From CALEAR01 sp035301485 (GTDB taxonomy: Bacteria > Pseudomonadota > Gammaproteobacteria > Pseudomonadales > Alcanivoracaceae), in assembly GCA_035301485.1 (NCBI GenBank), contig DATGUF010000041.1:62001-126000 (forward strand): a stretch of 64,000 bases of DNA, in the 5' to 3' direction. Shown here piece by piece: positions 35,866 through 44,830 of this stretch; within the stretch, counting starts at the first letter, position 1, and the number at the start of each line of letters is the position of its first letter. A program made the translations under genes and the position numbers. The notes beneath the pieces are model-generated. The model saw only the letters and a program-made list of their open reading frames with translations. It was not told the origin of the DNA and searched no databases.

Positions 35866-38800
35866 ATGTCACAAATCAGCCCCATCACAGCCTCAACTCT
35901 GGCTCCTGCAGGAGTTAGAGCACTTCCCCGTCCGCGTCTATTTGAGATAATTGATCGCTTTAAAAACAAGCATGCTACCTGGATAGTGGCAGCTGGAGGC
36001 TACGGAAAAACCACTTTAGCTATCAGTTATGCACACCACAATACCAGGCCTACTCTCTGGTTGCGCATCCCGGAATCTGGTGCCTCCGTGGGTGAGTTCT
36101 TTTTCAAATTACGCCAAAGGTGTATCGAGCTCATTGGCACATCAGGCAGCAAATTGCCCATTTTAAACCCTGAGTACAGCTCCTCCCTAGATGTTTTTGT
36201 ACGGCAATTTGCGGAAACATTCATCAACTGCATTAACTCAAACTCCTTACTGCTAATTGATGATATGCACCATATTTCTGCCGATGATCCTCTTCAATCT
36301 TTAATTGCTTTGTTTATTAAAGAAATAGGCTTATCGGTGCAAGCACTTATTACTAGCCGTCACGAACCTGCACCTGCTTGGATTTCACTGCGTAGCCGTG
36401 GTCAATTGGGCTTCATAGATGAGCACTTACTGTCTTTTAATAATGAAGAATCTACACAGTTATTAACGCGCGAGGGTTTACCGAAGAATAAAATTAGCGG
36501 GTTTTTACCACAACTAGGGCCTACAATAGGTGGTTGGCCCGTAGCTTTGATGTTGCTGCTAGAGCATTGGCAAAGAACTGCTTCTATCCCCGAGACTCTA
36601 CATAAAGAAAGAAGCCTAAACGATTGGTTTATGTATGAAATATACTTACCGCTTAGCACTAAAGATAAACAAGTATTACGCTATAGCTCACTACTCAATT
36701 TAGTGCCAGAAAATTGCCTCAACCCCGCCATTAACATCAGTGATGCCAGCAAACGTTTCGAACGGTTGGCGCAAGAGCATGCTTTTATCTTTATTGAACC
36801 TAGCATTGAGAACGGGCACCATTATCGCTTTCACGATCTTTTTAAAAATTTCTTGCGCCAACAGTTTCTGCAAGAAGATTCACCAGAAAAACAGCAAGCA
36901 ATTATTCAAAGCTGGGCTCACACTTTATGGCAAGAAGGATTTTGGGAGTTAGCCGCGCCACTTCTCGTTAAACATGAACAGTGGGATACCTTAGCCGATG
37001 GAATTAGCCAAGTTGCATTGGAATTAATTCAGACTGGCCGCGGTGACAAACTCTACAGCCTAATCACTGCTATTCCCGAAGAAAAGCGTCGTTCTTTAGC
37101 ACTTTTGCGCCTCTGGGAAGGCGTGTGTTTGATCTTAATTGATACAGCCGCTGCACGAGAACTCATGGCAAGTGCTTGGGATGAATTAACGTTAACACAA
37201 GATTATATTCATCTCGCGCTCGCTTGGAGCGGCATTGTAGATAGCATCTGGTTGGAGTGGGCTCACGTTTCGCTCTACGAACGGTGGATCAACGAATTTG
37301 AACGTTATGAAGAGACTTTTCGCCAGCATCTCCCAGCACCACTTTGGCATACCGTTCTTAGAGGTATTGTGACAGCAATTTCCTATGGCCGCCCCTTAGA
37401 CCCGTCATTACATGACTGGGAACGAGAAGCGCTTGCTGCACTTTCCTGCAATACCTTAGCAGACAGTGAACGAGTCATGCTTGCCAGCCAGTTAATGTAT
37501 CTAAACACTTGGCAGTTTGGACGGCGCGCCGGTGCTAGCCGCGTTATGGCCGTCATGGCTCACCAACTAGACGTCATTGAACGCTCTTCCCCTCTTGCCC
37601 AGTGCTTATGGAAAACCTTTACTGCCTTATGGGCTTTTATTTTTGAAGCCGATAAAGAAACTTGCTTGGCTGAGGCTGAAATAGGCCGCAAACTGATTCG
37701 CGACTACGGCATCGGCACTTGGGATGATGCCGTGCCTGCTGTGCATTGTGCCCTAGCCTTTTGCGACGAGGAAGCCATGGACAACTGGGTATCTTGGTTT
37801 ATGCGCACAGAGCCTAAAACTCACCGTCCCTTTTACGATACGTTCCAAGCACATTTTTTATCTGCACAAGCTTGGGTTAAAAACCAACTCCCTCAGGCAC
37901 TTTCTCACGCTGAGGAATCAGTGACAGTGGCAGACAAACACGGCTCCATTGCTATTTCTGCGCTTTTTCGTGGTATACATGCCGGCCTGCTCGCAGAAAA
38001 CGGCCACTTTGCTGAGGCCTTGCGTGTAGCCAAAGCTGCGCGTTTACAAATGAAACACTTTCATAGCGACTTTTTAAATGTTGGTTTGTATTTAAATTTA
38101 GCCAAAATACCCTTATACAAAAAACAGCCGGCGCGCGCGCTACCTTATTTGCGCCTAGCTTTTGCAGCGGGCGAACGCCAACGTTTGTTTTTTCCTGCTT
38201 TTATTAATAATAACGACCTTGCCCAAATGTGCGCGCTCATGCTGGCGGAAGATAATGCTAACGAATACGCACTTTGGCATATTCAATCACGTCAATTAAA
38301 CCCACCCGCTGACCCAAACCTAAGGCTCCACTGGCCTTGGTACGCACGCATAAATGTGCTTGGAGAATTTTCGCTGCGCCTTCGTGGCCAACAAGAAAGC
38401 GTTTTATCCGGTGGTAAACAAGGTACTAACAAGCTTTTAAGCTACCTAATTGCTGCTGGCCCTAATGGCATGGCCCAAGAAACATTGGCCGCCTCTCTTT
38501 GGCCTGACAGTGAAACAGATAAAGCATTGAACAGCCTTTATGTTACATTGCACCGGCTGCGAAATAACCTGTTCAGCGAAACAACCACCATTGTTAATGA
38601 AGAAGGCCGAGTTCGGTTTAATCCCCAACTAGTCGAGGTGGACGCATGGGAGTTTTTGGAGCTCTCCCAAAAAGCCAAAGCGCGCTCGACCATTGTTCTA
38701 AAACACGCGTTACGCCTCTATCAAGGCCCTGCGCAACTCCCAGGAATGGATGAAGTGGAGGCTGATATTTGGCGCTTAAAACTCACTAGTGCTTATGAAA

Positions 38801-39066
38801 CCATCATCGCAACGCTAGCTAATCGCTTTGAAAAAAATAGTCCTAAAGACTCGTTAGCGCTTTATCAACAAGGGTTAGAGCAATGTCCCTTAAGTATAGC
38901 GCTATGGTGTGGCGTACTACGCTGCCACGCTGACCTAGGCAACCAACATTTAGTACACGAAAACTATCGATTACTCAGTAAACGTTTTGACAATGAACTG
39001 AGTATGGCACCACCTCGAGAACTAACAGAACAGTATAAAGCGCTCGCTTTATCAAACGTACCGTAG
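35866..39066 (+). CDS. Large STAND-type ATPase transcriptional regulator with C-terminal SARP-like (winged helix + BTAD) domain
   Basis: A 1066-aa protein. Residues about 15-300 form a MalT-like STAND NTPase: Walker A GGYGKTT (44-50), Walker B SLLLIDDMHH (about 127-136) and sensor TSRHEP. A long helical repeat region (about 330-820) resembles the TPR-like sensor arm of MalT. Residues about 826-905 look like an OmpR-type winged helix (INVLGEFSLRLRG ... LYVTLHRLRNNLF), followed by a bacterial transcriptional activator domain to the end. This combines a MalT-type front with a SARP/AfsR-type back. Its inducer and targets are unknown. It starts a possibly accessory stretch after tRNA-Ser and converges on the lipoprotein gene. 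Confidence 0.8.
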   Translation: MSQISPITASTLAPAGVRALPRPRLFEIIDRFKNKHATWIVAAGGYGKTTLAISYAHHNTRPTLWLRIPESGASVGEFFFKLRQRCIELIGTSGSKLPILNPEYSSSLDVFVRQFAETFINCINSNSLLLIDDMHHISADDPLQSLIALFIKEIGLSVQALITSRHEPAPAWISLRSRGQLGFIDEHLLSFNNEESTQLLTREGLPKNKISGFLPQLGPTIGGWPVALMLLLEHWQRTASIPETLHKERSLNDWFMYEIYLPLSTKDKQVLRYSSLLNLVPENCLNPAINISDASKRFERLAQEHAFIFIEPSIENGHHYRFHDLFKNFLRQQFLQEDSPEKQQAIIQSWAHTLWQEGFWELAAPLLVKHEQWDTLADGISQVALELIQTGRGDKLYSLITAIPEEKRRSLALLRLWEGVCLILIDTAAARELMASAWDELTLTQDYIHLALAWSGIVDSIWLEWAHVSLYERWINEFERYEETFRQHLPAPLWHTVLRGIVTAISYGRPLDPSLHDWEREALAALSCNTLADSERVMLASQLMYLNTWQFGRRAGASRVMAVMAHQLDVIERSSPLAQCLWKTFTALWAFIFEADKETCLAEAEIGRKLIRDYGIGTWDDAVPAVHCALAFCDEEAMDNWVSWFMRTEPKTHRPFYDTFQAHFLSAQAWVKNQLPQALSHAEESVTVADKHGSIAISALFRGIHAGLLAENGHFAEALRVAKAARLQMKHFHSDFLNVGLYLNLAKIPLYKKQPARALPYLRLAFAAGERQRLFFPAFINNNDLAQMCALMLAEDNANEYALWHIQSRQLNPPADPNLRLHWPWYARINVLGEFSLRLRGQQESVLSGGKQGTNKLLSYLIAAGPNGMAQETLAASLWPDSETDKALNSLYVTLHRLRNNLFSETTTIVNEEGRVRFNPQLVEVDAWEFLELSQKAKARSTIVLKHALRLYQGPAQLPGMDEVEADIWRLKLTSAYETIIATLANRFEKNSPKDSLALYQQGLEQCPLSIALWCGVLRCHADLGNQHLVHENYRLLSKRFDNELSMAPPRELTEQYKALALSNVP

Positions 39067-39119
39067 AAGCTACTCCTACTCCTCTACAAGCAAGTCTAAA
39101 CGGTAGTTTGTAAGGGAAT

Positions 39120-39155
39120 GCCAAGCAGAATTAATAGAATGAATATCTGCTTGGC
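39120..39155. repeat. Inverted repeat between convergent genes
   Basis: GCCAAGCAGA (39120-39129) and TCTGCTTGGC (39146-39155) form a perfect 10-bp stem with a 16-base loop, just after the lipoprotein stop. It could act as a bidirectional terminator although no T tract follows. Confidence 0.5.
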
Positions 39156-39168
39156 TGTGACAGCATTA

Positions 39169-40383
39169 TTACTCAAATACTAGAAACTGTAGAACGCGTT
39201 CTTGTGGTAATAATTCTTTAGAGTTGTTTGAGTTGTCTGTGTGGTAAGAAGTGTAAATCACTTTACCTTTACCATGTTTGAAACTTACTGTGAGTGGGCG
39301 TAATTCATCGGTCTCTGAAGCATAATCCATCTCACCTTGAACCCATACTTTAACATCATCCTCTTTGCCATCATGGGGTGCCAACATCACAGCCCAGGCA
39401 CCTAACATTCCTTGAATAGCGAATAAAGCATCACTTTCCTCCTCAATACAAACCGATTCGCCACAGTTCATGTTTTTTAATGCGCCCAGCAATATAGGGT
39501 CTAGCACCTCACCGTATGTATTGGGTTTCGTTTGCCCTACTTGCGCTAAATTCATGACTTCTGGCTCATTGATAGGCGTGTCGTCACTACCATAAAAATC
39601 GATATACTCTGGAAACGCTTGTTCCACATAATCGTAAGCCTGGTCTGTTACGTAGAGTTGGCCACCGTTGGCCACATATTCACGCAATGCAGAACTAATC
39701 TCCTCACTTTGAGGGGAAGCATTAAACTCATTCACACCACAATTAACAAACACGATATCGTAGCTAAACAGCTTTAGTATTTCATTGTCCACGGTAAACA
39801 AATCATGCATATCACCGCTAGGGTAGATATCAAAAGCTGCTGTACCCTCCTTTAATTGCCCATCATCATCAACTTCACCATAGCCCGTTTTAGCTAAAAC
39901 ATTTTCTATGTTGTCGTATGAGCCTTGCACCACAGCCATGCGCGGAACACCATCTCCATCAGTAGGCAATGAGATCGTTCCTAAATCTAGCTCTTCAGTG
40001 ATAGGAACCGTAATCTTAAACTTACCCTTAACAGCTTTGAGCTCTTTTAATTCCAACCCCTCATCCACTGCCAAATCGAAATTTCCTTCTGCGTCGGTGC
40101 ACGCAGCATAAATATATTCCTCATCTGGCTCTTGGCAATCAACACCTACCACCGCTGTCGGTAACATTATTGCTGATGTTGGGCTTCCATCTTTCGCTAT
40201 ATAAACAGTGGCATCTGCTAACGGAGTTTTTCCATCCGGCATTGTTAACTGCCCTTGAACAGACTTTGCAGGATTAGTTTTCGGATCAACTTTAGGTTCA
40301 GAATTGCTAGAACTTGAACCGCCACAAGCTACTAACGTGGTAGTAGCAATCAATAATGCACTACTGAGAAGTTTCTTTTTCAT
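39169..40383 (-). CDS. Lipoprotein with carboxypeptidase-regulatory-like and GATase/ThuA-like domains
   Basis: A 404-aa predicted lipoprotein. The signal peptide MKKKLLSSALLIATTTLVAC has its lipobox cysteine at residue 20, followed by GGSSSS. Residues about 40-125 resemble a beta-sandwich carboxypeptidase regulatory-like domain (QLTMPDGKTPLADATVYI ... TDAEGNFDL). The C-terminal half resembles a class I amidotransferase/ThuA-like alpha/beta fold (SYDIVFVNCGVNEF, LREYVANGGQLYVTD, GKGKVIYTSYHTD) without an obvious catalytic triad. I chose ATG 40383, with AGGGTG before it, over a GTG nine bases upstream. The function is unknown. It is convergent with the STAND regulator. Confidence 0.7.
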   Translation of the reverse strand: MKKKLLSSALLIATTTLVACGGSSSSNSEPKVDPKTNPAKSVQGQLTMPDGKTPLADATVYIAKDGSPTSAIMLPTAVVGVDCQEPDEEYIYAACTDAEGNFDLAVDEGLELKELKAVKGKFKITVPITEELDLGTISLPTDGDGVPRMAVVQGSYDNIENVLAKTGYGEVDDDGQLKEGTAAFDIYPSGDMHDLFTVDNEILKLFSYDIVFVNCGVNEFNASPQSEEISSALREYVANGGQLYVTDQAYDYVEQAFPEYIDFYGSDDTPINEPEVMNLAQVGQTKPNTYGEVLDPILLGALKNMNCGESVCIEEESDALFAIQGMLGAWAVMLAPHDGKEDDVKVWVQGEMDYASETDELRPLTVSFKHGKGKVIYTSYHTDNSNNSKELLPQERVLQFLVFE

Positions 40384-40799
40384 TTTTTTCACCCTATGCT
40401 TAGTTTTTTTATTCTAGGCCAAGCAGCTATTCAACTAGGCCCGCATCAAAAGCATAGATGAAGAACCTTACAATCCCCTTACAAAAACAAATTATCTAGC
40501 ATTTGAATAATGAATTTATATACCGGCGACTTAAGACTCTTAGGAACCTAATATAAAACATTATTATTCAATAACTTATACCTTTGTCTTAGTTTCTCAT
40601 CAACCTAGTGCAGCCCAGTTTCAATTTACATCGATGAAAACCATTTATCTTTTCTATCACTAGGCTTTAAGACACAAAAATACCAAAGGATACTTTCCAT
40701 TTATCATGCCATTCTGGCACGATAACCTAATGATCTTTAAAGGGCTTAACTAGCCACTTTTAAAACTCGCCCTACATGAGAAAACAAGAAAGAGGCAAC
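40384..40799. other. AT-rich divergent intergenic region between lipoprotein and metal ATPase genes
   Basis: About 416 bases without a recognised gene. It must hold the promoters of both divergent genes. I do not see an obvious ZntR-type palindrome. The ATPase start site is preceded by AGAGG. Confidence 0.5.
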
Positions 40800-42962
40800 A
40801 TGTCAGAGTCTTGTCACACACCACATCACCACAACAATTCGCAGCATAATGCCATGCTTAATAGTGACAATGGCTTCGTACTTACTATTCCAGCTTTAGA
40901 TTGCCCTAGCGAGGAGCGCCAAATTCGTGCTTTGCTCGACGATTTTCCTATCGAACAACTGCAATTTATGCTCGCAGCACATCAACTTAAAGTAAGTGCT
41001 TCTCCCACCCTGCGCGATGCCATCGAAAAAAGGCTTAATGAAAATGGTTTTATCGTAACAAAAGAAAAACCGCCCACTAACGGCTATGCACGCCTTGGCT
41101 TAGCTGCTGCCTTAGCCCTTAGTGCCGAATTAGTTCATTGGTTTAATGGTAACGCTTGGATAGCTGCCCTCCTCGCCCTTCTTGCCATCGCTTTAGGTGG
41201 GTTGCGCACCTACCAACTTGGCTGGCAAGCCCTAAAGAACAAAACCCTCAACGTAAATTCTCTTATGACAGTGGCGGTCACTGGTGCCTTCATCATAGGC
41301 CAATGGGCCGAGGCCGCCATGGTAATGGTGTTGTTTACTCTTGCAGACATGATTGAAGCAAGAACAGTGGACAAAGCTCGCCATAGCATCGCACAGCTGT
41401 TATCACTCACACCGCCCACTGCTTTATTGTGGCAAGATGGCACATGGGTCACCACGCCAGTAAGCCATATTGCACCGGGGGCTATTATTAGAGTAGCTCC
41501 TGGTGAGCGCATACCACTAGATGGGCAAATAACAGAAGGCCACTCGGCTATTAATGAGGCGGCATTCACTGGCGAAAGTGTGCCCATTGAAAAGAATGCG
41601 GGTAGCGAGGTGTTTGCCGGCACTATTAACGTAACCGGTAGCATCACCTTGCAAACCACGCAGAAATCTAGCAACACGGCTCTGGCTAAAATGATTGCTA
41701 TGGTGGAAGACGCCCAGCAACAGCAAGCCCCAATCCAACGCTGGATAGATCAATTCGCTGGTGTTTATACCCCCGTTGTATTTACTCTAGCTATTGCCAC
41801 TGCTTTATTACTCCCTTTGTTTACCACCCAGTCATGGCTTGAGGCAATTTATGCAGCCCTAGTGATGTTGGTGATTGCTTGCCCTTGCGCTTTAGTGCTT
41901 GCTGCACCAGTAACGGTAGCCGCCGGCCTTGCTCATGCTGCTAAGGAAGGTATTTTCATTAAAGGTGGCGCCTACCTTGAACAGGCGAGAAAAGTTAGCA
42001 CCGTAGTTTTCGATAAAACCGGCACATTAACAGAGGGGCAGCACGTAGTGGTAGATGTCCGTGCACAGGAAGAATCTCAGTTATCACTAGGCGCCGCGCT
42101 CGCCCAACATTCTCAGCACCCTGTATCACAAGCGATAGCCAAACATTTTCAAGCTGCTAACATGCTCTCTAGTTTTGAAGAGGTGAGCGACCATGTGGGA
42201 GGTGGCATCAGTGGTGCCTACCAACAGCAGCGCTTCTTTTTAGGCAATTGGCCTTGGCTACAATCGCAAGTAGCTTTAACCCCTGAGGATGAGCAGTACT
42301 GGTTACAACAAGTGGCAGAATTTGAGCAACAAGGTTATTCCGTATCGCTATTTGCTTCTAACAGCCATATTCTCGCGCTCTATGCCTTAGAAGATAAAAT
42401 AAGGCCCACGGCACAAGCCTCTCTCGCCCACTTGCAGCAACAGCACATCAAACTGGCCATGCTCACAGGTGACAACGCGCACAGCGCTCATCTCATTGCT
42501 AACGCTGTGGGCATCCCTACTGTTTATAGCCGTCTAAGCCCTGCACAAAAAACTCAATATATTGAGCAACAACAAGCACAAGACGAATACGTAATGATGG
42601 TGGGTGATGGTATCAACGATGGGCTTGCCCTTGTTAAAGCAAACCTAGGTGTAAGCCTGGGCCAAGCTGGCACCGATGTGGCACGTGAAGCCGCGGATGT
42701 AACCTTAATGGATAATAGCTTAGCGAAGTTGCCTTATTTGTTGAGCTTGTCGCATCGCACCCATGCACTCGTGGTTCAAAACATTACGGTGGCCGTAGGC
42801 ATTAAAGTAATCATCTTAATGCTCGCTCTTTTTGGGCTGAGTAATTTATGGATGGCAGTACTCGCAGATGTGGGCGTGAGTTTACTGGTAGTGGCTAATG
42901 GCTTACGAGCACTGCATTTACCTAAAGCAGAAGCTCGTCTCCTAGAACAGCTTAAGCAGTAG
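40800..42962 (+). CDS. zntA: Zn/Cd/Pb-exporting P1B-type ATPase
   Basis: A 720-aa heavy-metal exporter of the inner membrane. It has the metal-binding CPC in helix 6 (IACPCALVLAAP, residues about 361-363), the phosphorylated Asp405 in DKTGTLTEGQ, the HP motif in SQHPVSQA, TGDN and MVGDGINDG. The lysine (GIKVIILMLAL) and aspartate (LADVGVSLLVVAN) of the last helices indicate the zinc/cadmium/lead group. The N-terminus has a His-rich stretch (CHTPHHHNNSQHN) and a degenerate HMA domain (LDCPSEERQI) with a single cysteine instead of CxxC. I chose ATG 40800, with AGAGG before it, over ATG 40776. Confidence 0.9.
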   Translation: MSESCHTPHHHNNSQHNAMLNSDNGFVLTIPALDCPSEERQIRALLDDFPIEQLQFMLAAHQLKVSASPTLRDAIEKRLNENGFIVTKEKPPTNGYARLGLAAALALSAELVHWFNGNAWIAALLALLAIALGGLRTYQLGWQALKNKTLNVNSLMTVAVTGAFIIGQWAEAAMVMVLFTLADMIEARTVDKARHSIAQLLSLTPPTALLWQDGTWVTTPVSHIAPGAIIRVAPGERIPLDGQITEGHSAINEAAFTGESVPIEKNAGSEVFAGTINVTGSITLQTTQKSSNTALAKMIAMVEDAQQQQAPIQRWIDQFAGVYTPVVFTLAIATALLLPLFTTQSWLEAIYAALVMLVIACPCALVLAAPVTVAAGLAHAAKEGIFIKGGAYLEQARKVSTVVFDKTGTLTEGQHVVVDVRAQEESQLSLGAALAQHSQHPVSQAIAKHFQAANMLSSFEEVSDHVGGGISGAYQQQRFFLGNWPWLQSQVALTPEDEQYWLQQVAEFEQQGYSVSLFASNSHILALYALEDKIRPTAQASLAHLQQQHIKLAMLTGDNAHSAHLIANAVGIPTVYSRLSPAQKTQYIEQQQAQDEYVMMVGDGINDGLALVKANLGVSLGQAGTDVAREAADVTLMDNSLAKLPYLLSLSHRTHALVVQNITVAVGIKVIILMLALFGLSNLWMAVLADVGVSLLVVANGLRALHLPKAEARLLEQLKQ

Positions 42963-43066
42963 TGCCCACCGTGCAAAAACAAGTGGTACATAGTGCTGTT
43001 CTTACGTAAATCAGGTAGTATCGTGCAGCATTTACAATAAACTAATTTGTACCTAAGGACATAAAC

Positions 43067-43756
43067 ATGACCAACCCATCGCCCTATAAAAGCACTAACA
43101 GTTCATTACAACATGGGGGATATGAAGCCAATTATGCTGCGGAACAAGCGCATGCTGTCCTACGCAACACCTACGGCTTACTCGCCTTGTCATTAGCCGT
43201 GGCCGCCGGTGCAGGATGGTTTGCCATGGCTGCAGGCATTGGGTTCATCAATCCTTTTCTAGTCATTGGAGTATATTTCGCCTTACTGTTTGCTAACGCC
43301 AAGCTTGAAAACAGCAGTTGGGGTGTTCTCACCGTATTCGGTATCACCGGCTGGTTAGGCTTTTCCACTGGCCCCATTCTTAACGCCTATGTGAGCGCAG
43401 GCGCAGGAGACCTCGTTACATTAGCGCTCGGCATGACGGCGCTTATTTTTGTAGCCATGACCGCAGTGGGTTTAACCACGAAAAAAGATTTAAGCGCCCT
43501 CGGTAATTTTATTATCGCTGGTATTTTGGTAGCTTTCGTGGGGAGTTTGGTTGGGCTTTTCACAACCATTCCTGCCTTACAAATTGTTGTATCTGGCATG
43601 TTTGCCGTTTTGTCTTCACTCTTGATCATGTGGCAAACAAACATGATCGTTAATGGCGGTGAAACCAACTATATTCGGGCCACGGTTACACTCTTTGTAT
43701 CGGTTTACAGCCTGTTCTTAAGTTTGCTGCACTTACTTACCGCGTTTGATGAGTAA
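43067..43756 (+). CDS. yccA: Bax inhibitor-1/YccA family membrane protein
   Basis: A 229-aa inner-membrane protein with about seven helices, of the BI-1/YccA family. E. coli YccA modulates the FtsH protease. Typical parts are LRNTYGLLALSLAVAAGAG, GITGWLGFSTGPILN, ALGNFIIAGILVAF and VSVYSLFLSLLHLL near the C-terminus. It is four bases from tusD and starts the yccA-tusDCB group as in Pseudomonas. Confidence 0.92.
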   Translation: MTNPSPYKSTNSSLQHGGYEANYAAEQAHAVLRNTYGLLALSLAVAAGAGWFAMAAGIGFINPFLVIGVYFALLFANAKLENSSWGVLTVFGITGWLGFSTGPILNAYVSAGAGDLVTLALGMTALIFVAMTAVGLTTKKDLSALGNFIIAGILVAFVGSLVGLFTTIPALQIVVSGMFAVLSSLLIMWQTNMIVNGGETNYIRATVTLFVSVYSLFLSLLHLLTAFDE

Positions 43757-43759
43757 CCT

Positions 43760-44149
43760 ATGCGCGTTAGTGTATTAGTAGCCGTAGGGCCTCATCATCC
43801 TGCGGCGGCAGCTGCGTTGAAATATTGCCAAGCCTTGCTCAATACAAAACACACTCTTAACTGTGTGTTTTTCTACCAAGACGGTGTGCTACTAGGTAAT
43901 GCGCAAACCTATTTTGGGCCCAATGAGCAGCAGCCGGTGGCGCAGGCTTGGCAAGATTTCGTTGCCGCACAAGACATTAACGCTGTGCTGTGCACCGCCA
44001 GTGCTGTGCGGCGTGGAATATTCGATGCACAAAGCGCTGAGCAATATAATAGAAACGCAATAACCATCGCAAACCACTTTCAATTGGGTGGCTTAGGTGA
44101 ATGGGCCGAAGCCATCCGTCAGAGCGAGAGAGCCATTAGCTTTCAGTAA
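43760..44149 (+). CDS. tusD: Sulfurtransferase complex subunit TusD
   Basis: A 129-aa subunit of the TusBCD sulfur relay that carries sulfur for 2-thiouridine in tRNA. The active cysteine is in VLCTASAVRRGIFD (E. coli Cys78). The N-terminal VLVAVGPHHPAAA fits DsrE-like folds. The next gene, tusC, begins four bases after the stop. Confidence 0.93.
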   Translation: MRVSVLVAVGPHHPAAAAALKYCQALLNTKHTLNCVFFYQDGVLLGNAQTYFGPNEQQPVAQAWQDFVAAQDINAVLCTASAVRRGIFDAQSAEQYNRNAITIANHFQLGGLGEWAEAIRQSERAISFQ

Positions 44150-44153
44150 CCCT

Positions 44154-44483
44154 ATGGATAAAAACTGCTTATTACTGATCAATAGTTGGCCACAGGCCAA
44201 CACTCCCTTGCAGGAAGCGTTAGATATGGCGAGCACGCTACAGCTGTTCGGGCATAAAGTGAATGTGCATATGACGGACTCTGCCCTACTGCTTCTGCAA
44301 AAAGATAACCAAGAGTGGAGCGATACTTTTTCTATGATGCAGGAAATGGGGGTTGAATTTTCAACCAGTTTAGATTCTATGCTGAACTACTCTAGTGTTA
44401 CTCCTGCCATTACTGTGCATGCATTGCGTAATGAAGATGCGAACCATTTAAAGAAAAACGCTCACTTTGTGTGGAGCTGTTAG
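44154..44483 (+). CDS. tusC: Sulfurtransferase complex subunit TusC
   Basis: A 109-aa DsrF/TusC-like subunit. The start is ATG 44154 (MDKNCLLLINSWPQ), four bases after tusD. The ALDMASTLQLFGHKVNVHM helix and strand are typical of the DsrE/F fold. A longer frame begins inside tusD and is not credible. Confidence 0.88.
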   Translation: MDKNCLLLINSWPQANTPLQEALDMASTLQLFGHKVNVHMTDSALLLLQKDNQEWSDTFSMMQEMGVEFSTSLDSMLNYSSVTPAITVHALRNEDANHLKKNAHFVWSC

Positions 44484-44487
44484 CATC

Positions 44488-44751
44488 ATGGGTACTTTGC
44501 ACTGGGTGGCATTTCCCCCAGAACGGCAAGATCTTCTGCATCAGCTTTTGGCGCTACTAGAGCCTGCTGACGCCGTATTGTTCGACGGTGCAGGCCTCGC
44601 TTTTTTGCGCCATCAGCGCGGTTTAGCACACTTTAGCCACCTTACTCCCTATTGCTTAGAAGAACACCACCAGGGGTGCAAAACAATAACCGCGCAGCAA
44701 CTCGCAGAGTTGAGCATGCACTATAAAAACACTATTACTTGGTATCCATAA
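44488..44751 (+). CDS. tusB: Sulfurtransferase complex subunit TusB
   Basis: An 87-aa DsrH/TusB-like subunit with LHWVAFPP at the start, DAVLFDGAGLAF in the middle and an aromatic end (NTITWYP). I chose ATG 44488 rather than TTG 44467. The tusE gene, which in Pseudomonas follows tusB, is not present; a hairpin and serS come next. Confidence 0.85.
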   Translation: MGTLHWVAFPPERQDLLHQLLALLEPADAVLFDGAGLAFLRHQRGLAHFSHLTPYCLEEHHQGCKTITAQQLAELSMHYKNTITWYP

Positions 44752-44754
44752 AAA

Positions 44755-44787
44755 GACCCCAAAAAGTGTGTCCAACTTTTTGGGGTC
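44755..44787 (-). terminator. Terminator of serS, shaped like an IS3-family end
   Basis: GACCCCAAAAAGT (44755-44767) and ACTTTTTGGGGTC (44775-44787) form a perfect 13-bp stem. On the minus strand TTTTT follows, making a terminator for serS. The sequence TGAACTGACCCCAAAAAGT followed by TGGACAC, read on the minus strand, looks like a terminal inverted repeat of IS3-family elements. Confidence 0.8.
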
Positions 44788-44830
44788 AGTTCAATAACGT
44801 TACTTTGTTTCGTTACTTTCCACTAGCTAT

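Noticed and set aside
42963..43066. Attachment-site duplicate of the tRNA-Ser 3' end
   Set aside because: No copy of the tRNA-Ser T-arm/acceptor sequence is visible before yccA and no integrase gene is present.
44097..44153. Upstream extension of tusC inside tusD
   Set aside because: The added residues are not TusC-like and ATG 44154 sits four bases after the tusD stop.
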